Source of the DNA: JBGCDD01 sp045105075
GTDB lineage: Bacteria; Pseudomonadota; Alphaproteobacteria; Rhodobacterales; Rhodobacteraceae
DNA: 6,101 nucleotides
Assembly: GCA_045105075.1 (NCBI GenBank)
Contig: JBGCDD010000218.1
Span: 1 to 6,101 of the forward strand
Direction: 5' to 3'
Shown here: positions 5,885 through 6,101 of the stretch, in pieces
How positions within the stretch are numbered: the stretch's first letter is position 1
Layout: every line of letters begins with the position of its first letter
The notes under the pieces: model-generated
The model's input: only the letters and a program-made list of their open reading frames with translations
What the model was told of the DNA's origin: nothing
The model's database searches: none
Made by a program: the position numbers and the translations under genes

Positions 5885-6101
5885 GCGGGCATCTCAACGT
5901 CACAGCAGAACAATTCGCCGCGTTTCGCGCGATGGACCGCACCCAGCCGATTCACATGTTCAATTTAGTGCGTCTCAAAGAATGGGCAGAGTACAAAGAT
6001 GGCACGCGTGCAAGCGGCGCCGAGGCCTATGGCACCTATGGCAAGCTCAGCGCGCCGATCTTTGCCAAAGCGGGCGGAGAGATTATCTGGCGCGGGTCGA
6101 T
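5881..6101 (+). CDS. DUF1330-family protein (partial, C-terminus beyond the right edge)
   Basis: Small cytosolic protein of the DUF1330 family, which adopts a dimeric alpha+beta barrel (ferredoxin-like) fold; no enzymatic role is established for this type. 73 codons are visible. HMFNLVRLKEWAEYKDG (about 25-41) forms the first strand and following helix. SGAEAYGTYGKLSAPIFAKAGGEIIWRG (starting near 45; the first twenty residues are SGAEAYGTYGKLSAPIFAKA) matches my recollection of Rhodobacteraceae homologues of roughly 130 residues, so about half is missing. The start has SD AAGGGG at 5869-5874, six bases upstream of ATG 5881. It is divergent from the transglycosylase gene, with a palindrome in between that may be regulatory. 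Confidence 0.8.
   Translation, partial: MSGHLNVTAEQFAAFRAMDRTQPIHMFNLVRLKEWAEYKDGTRASGAEAYGTYGKLSAPIFAKAGGEIIWRGS

Overview
The window looks like ordinary chromosomal DNA of an alphaproteobacterium, most likely a marine Rhodobacteraceae (Roseobacter-group) bacterium. The basis is moderately high GC, the sequence style of the trigger factor, AqpZ and DUF1330 proteins, and promoters of the TTGGCA/TAGGGT kind. This placement is an inference from protein character, not from a search. I see no rRNA, tRNA, CRISPR array, insertion sequence, integrase or phage gene.

Layout from left to right. (1) 1-1522, minus strand: two permease genes of a peptide/nickel-type ABC transporter (DppB/OppB-like, then DppC/OppC-like, which runs off the left edge), joined by a 4-base ATGA overlap. 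(2) 1523-1732: a divergent intergenic region holding a possible tig promoter and a GC-rich hairpin just upstream of the tig ribosome binding site. (3) 1733-3064, plus: tig, trigger factor, followed by a strong intrinsic terminator at 3081-3111. (4) 3192-4385, plus: an unrecognised 397-residue membrane protein with three predicted membrane segments and a helical, TPR-like cytosolic half, preceded by a good promoter. (5) 4489-5178, plus: aqpZ, aquaporin Z, with a terminator at 5209-5246. (6) 5254-5724, minus: a small exported SLT-type lytic transglycosylase, convergent with aqpZ. (7) 5881 to the right edge, plus: the start of a DUF1330-family protein, divergent from the transglycosylase. A 16-base palindrome lies between these two genes.

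The genes do not form one pathway. Peptide uptake, co-translational folding, water flux and cell-wall turnover are each separate transcription units with their own signals. The permease pair is one operon. aqpZ could be read through from the membrane-protein gene, because no terminator is visible between them. The least explained item is the membrane/TPR-like protein at 3192-4385. I do not find convincing evidence of a new multi-gene system here; the other findings are small regulatory structures.
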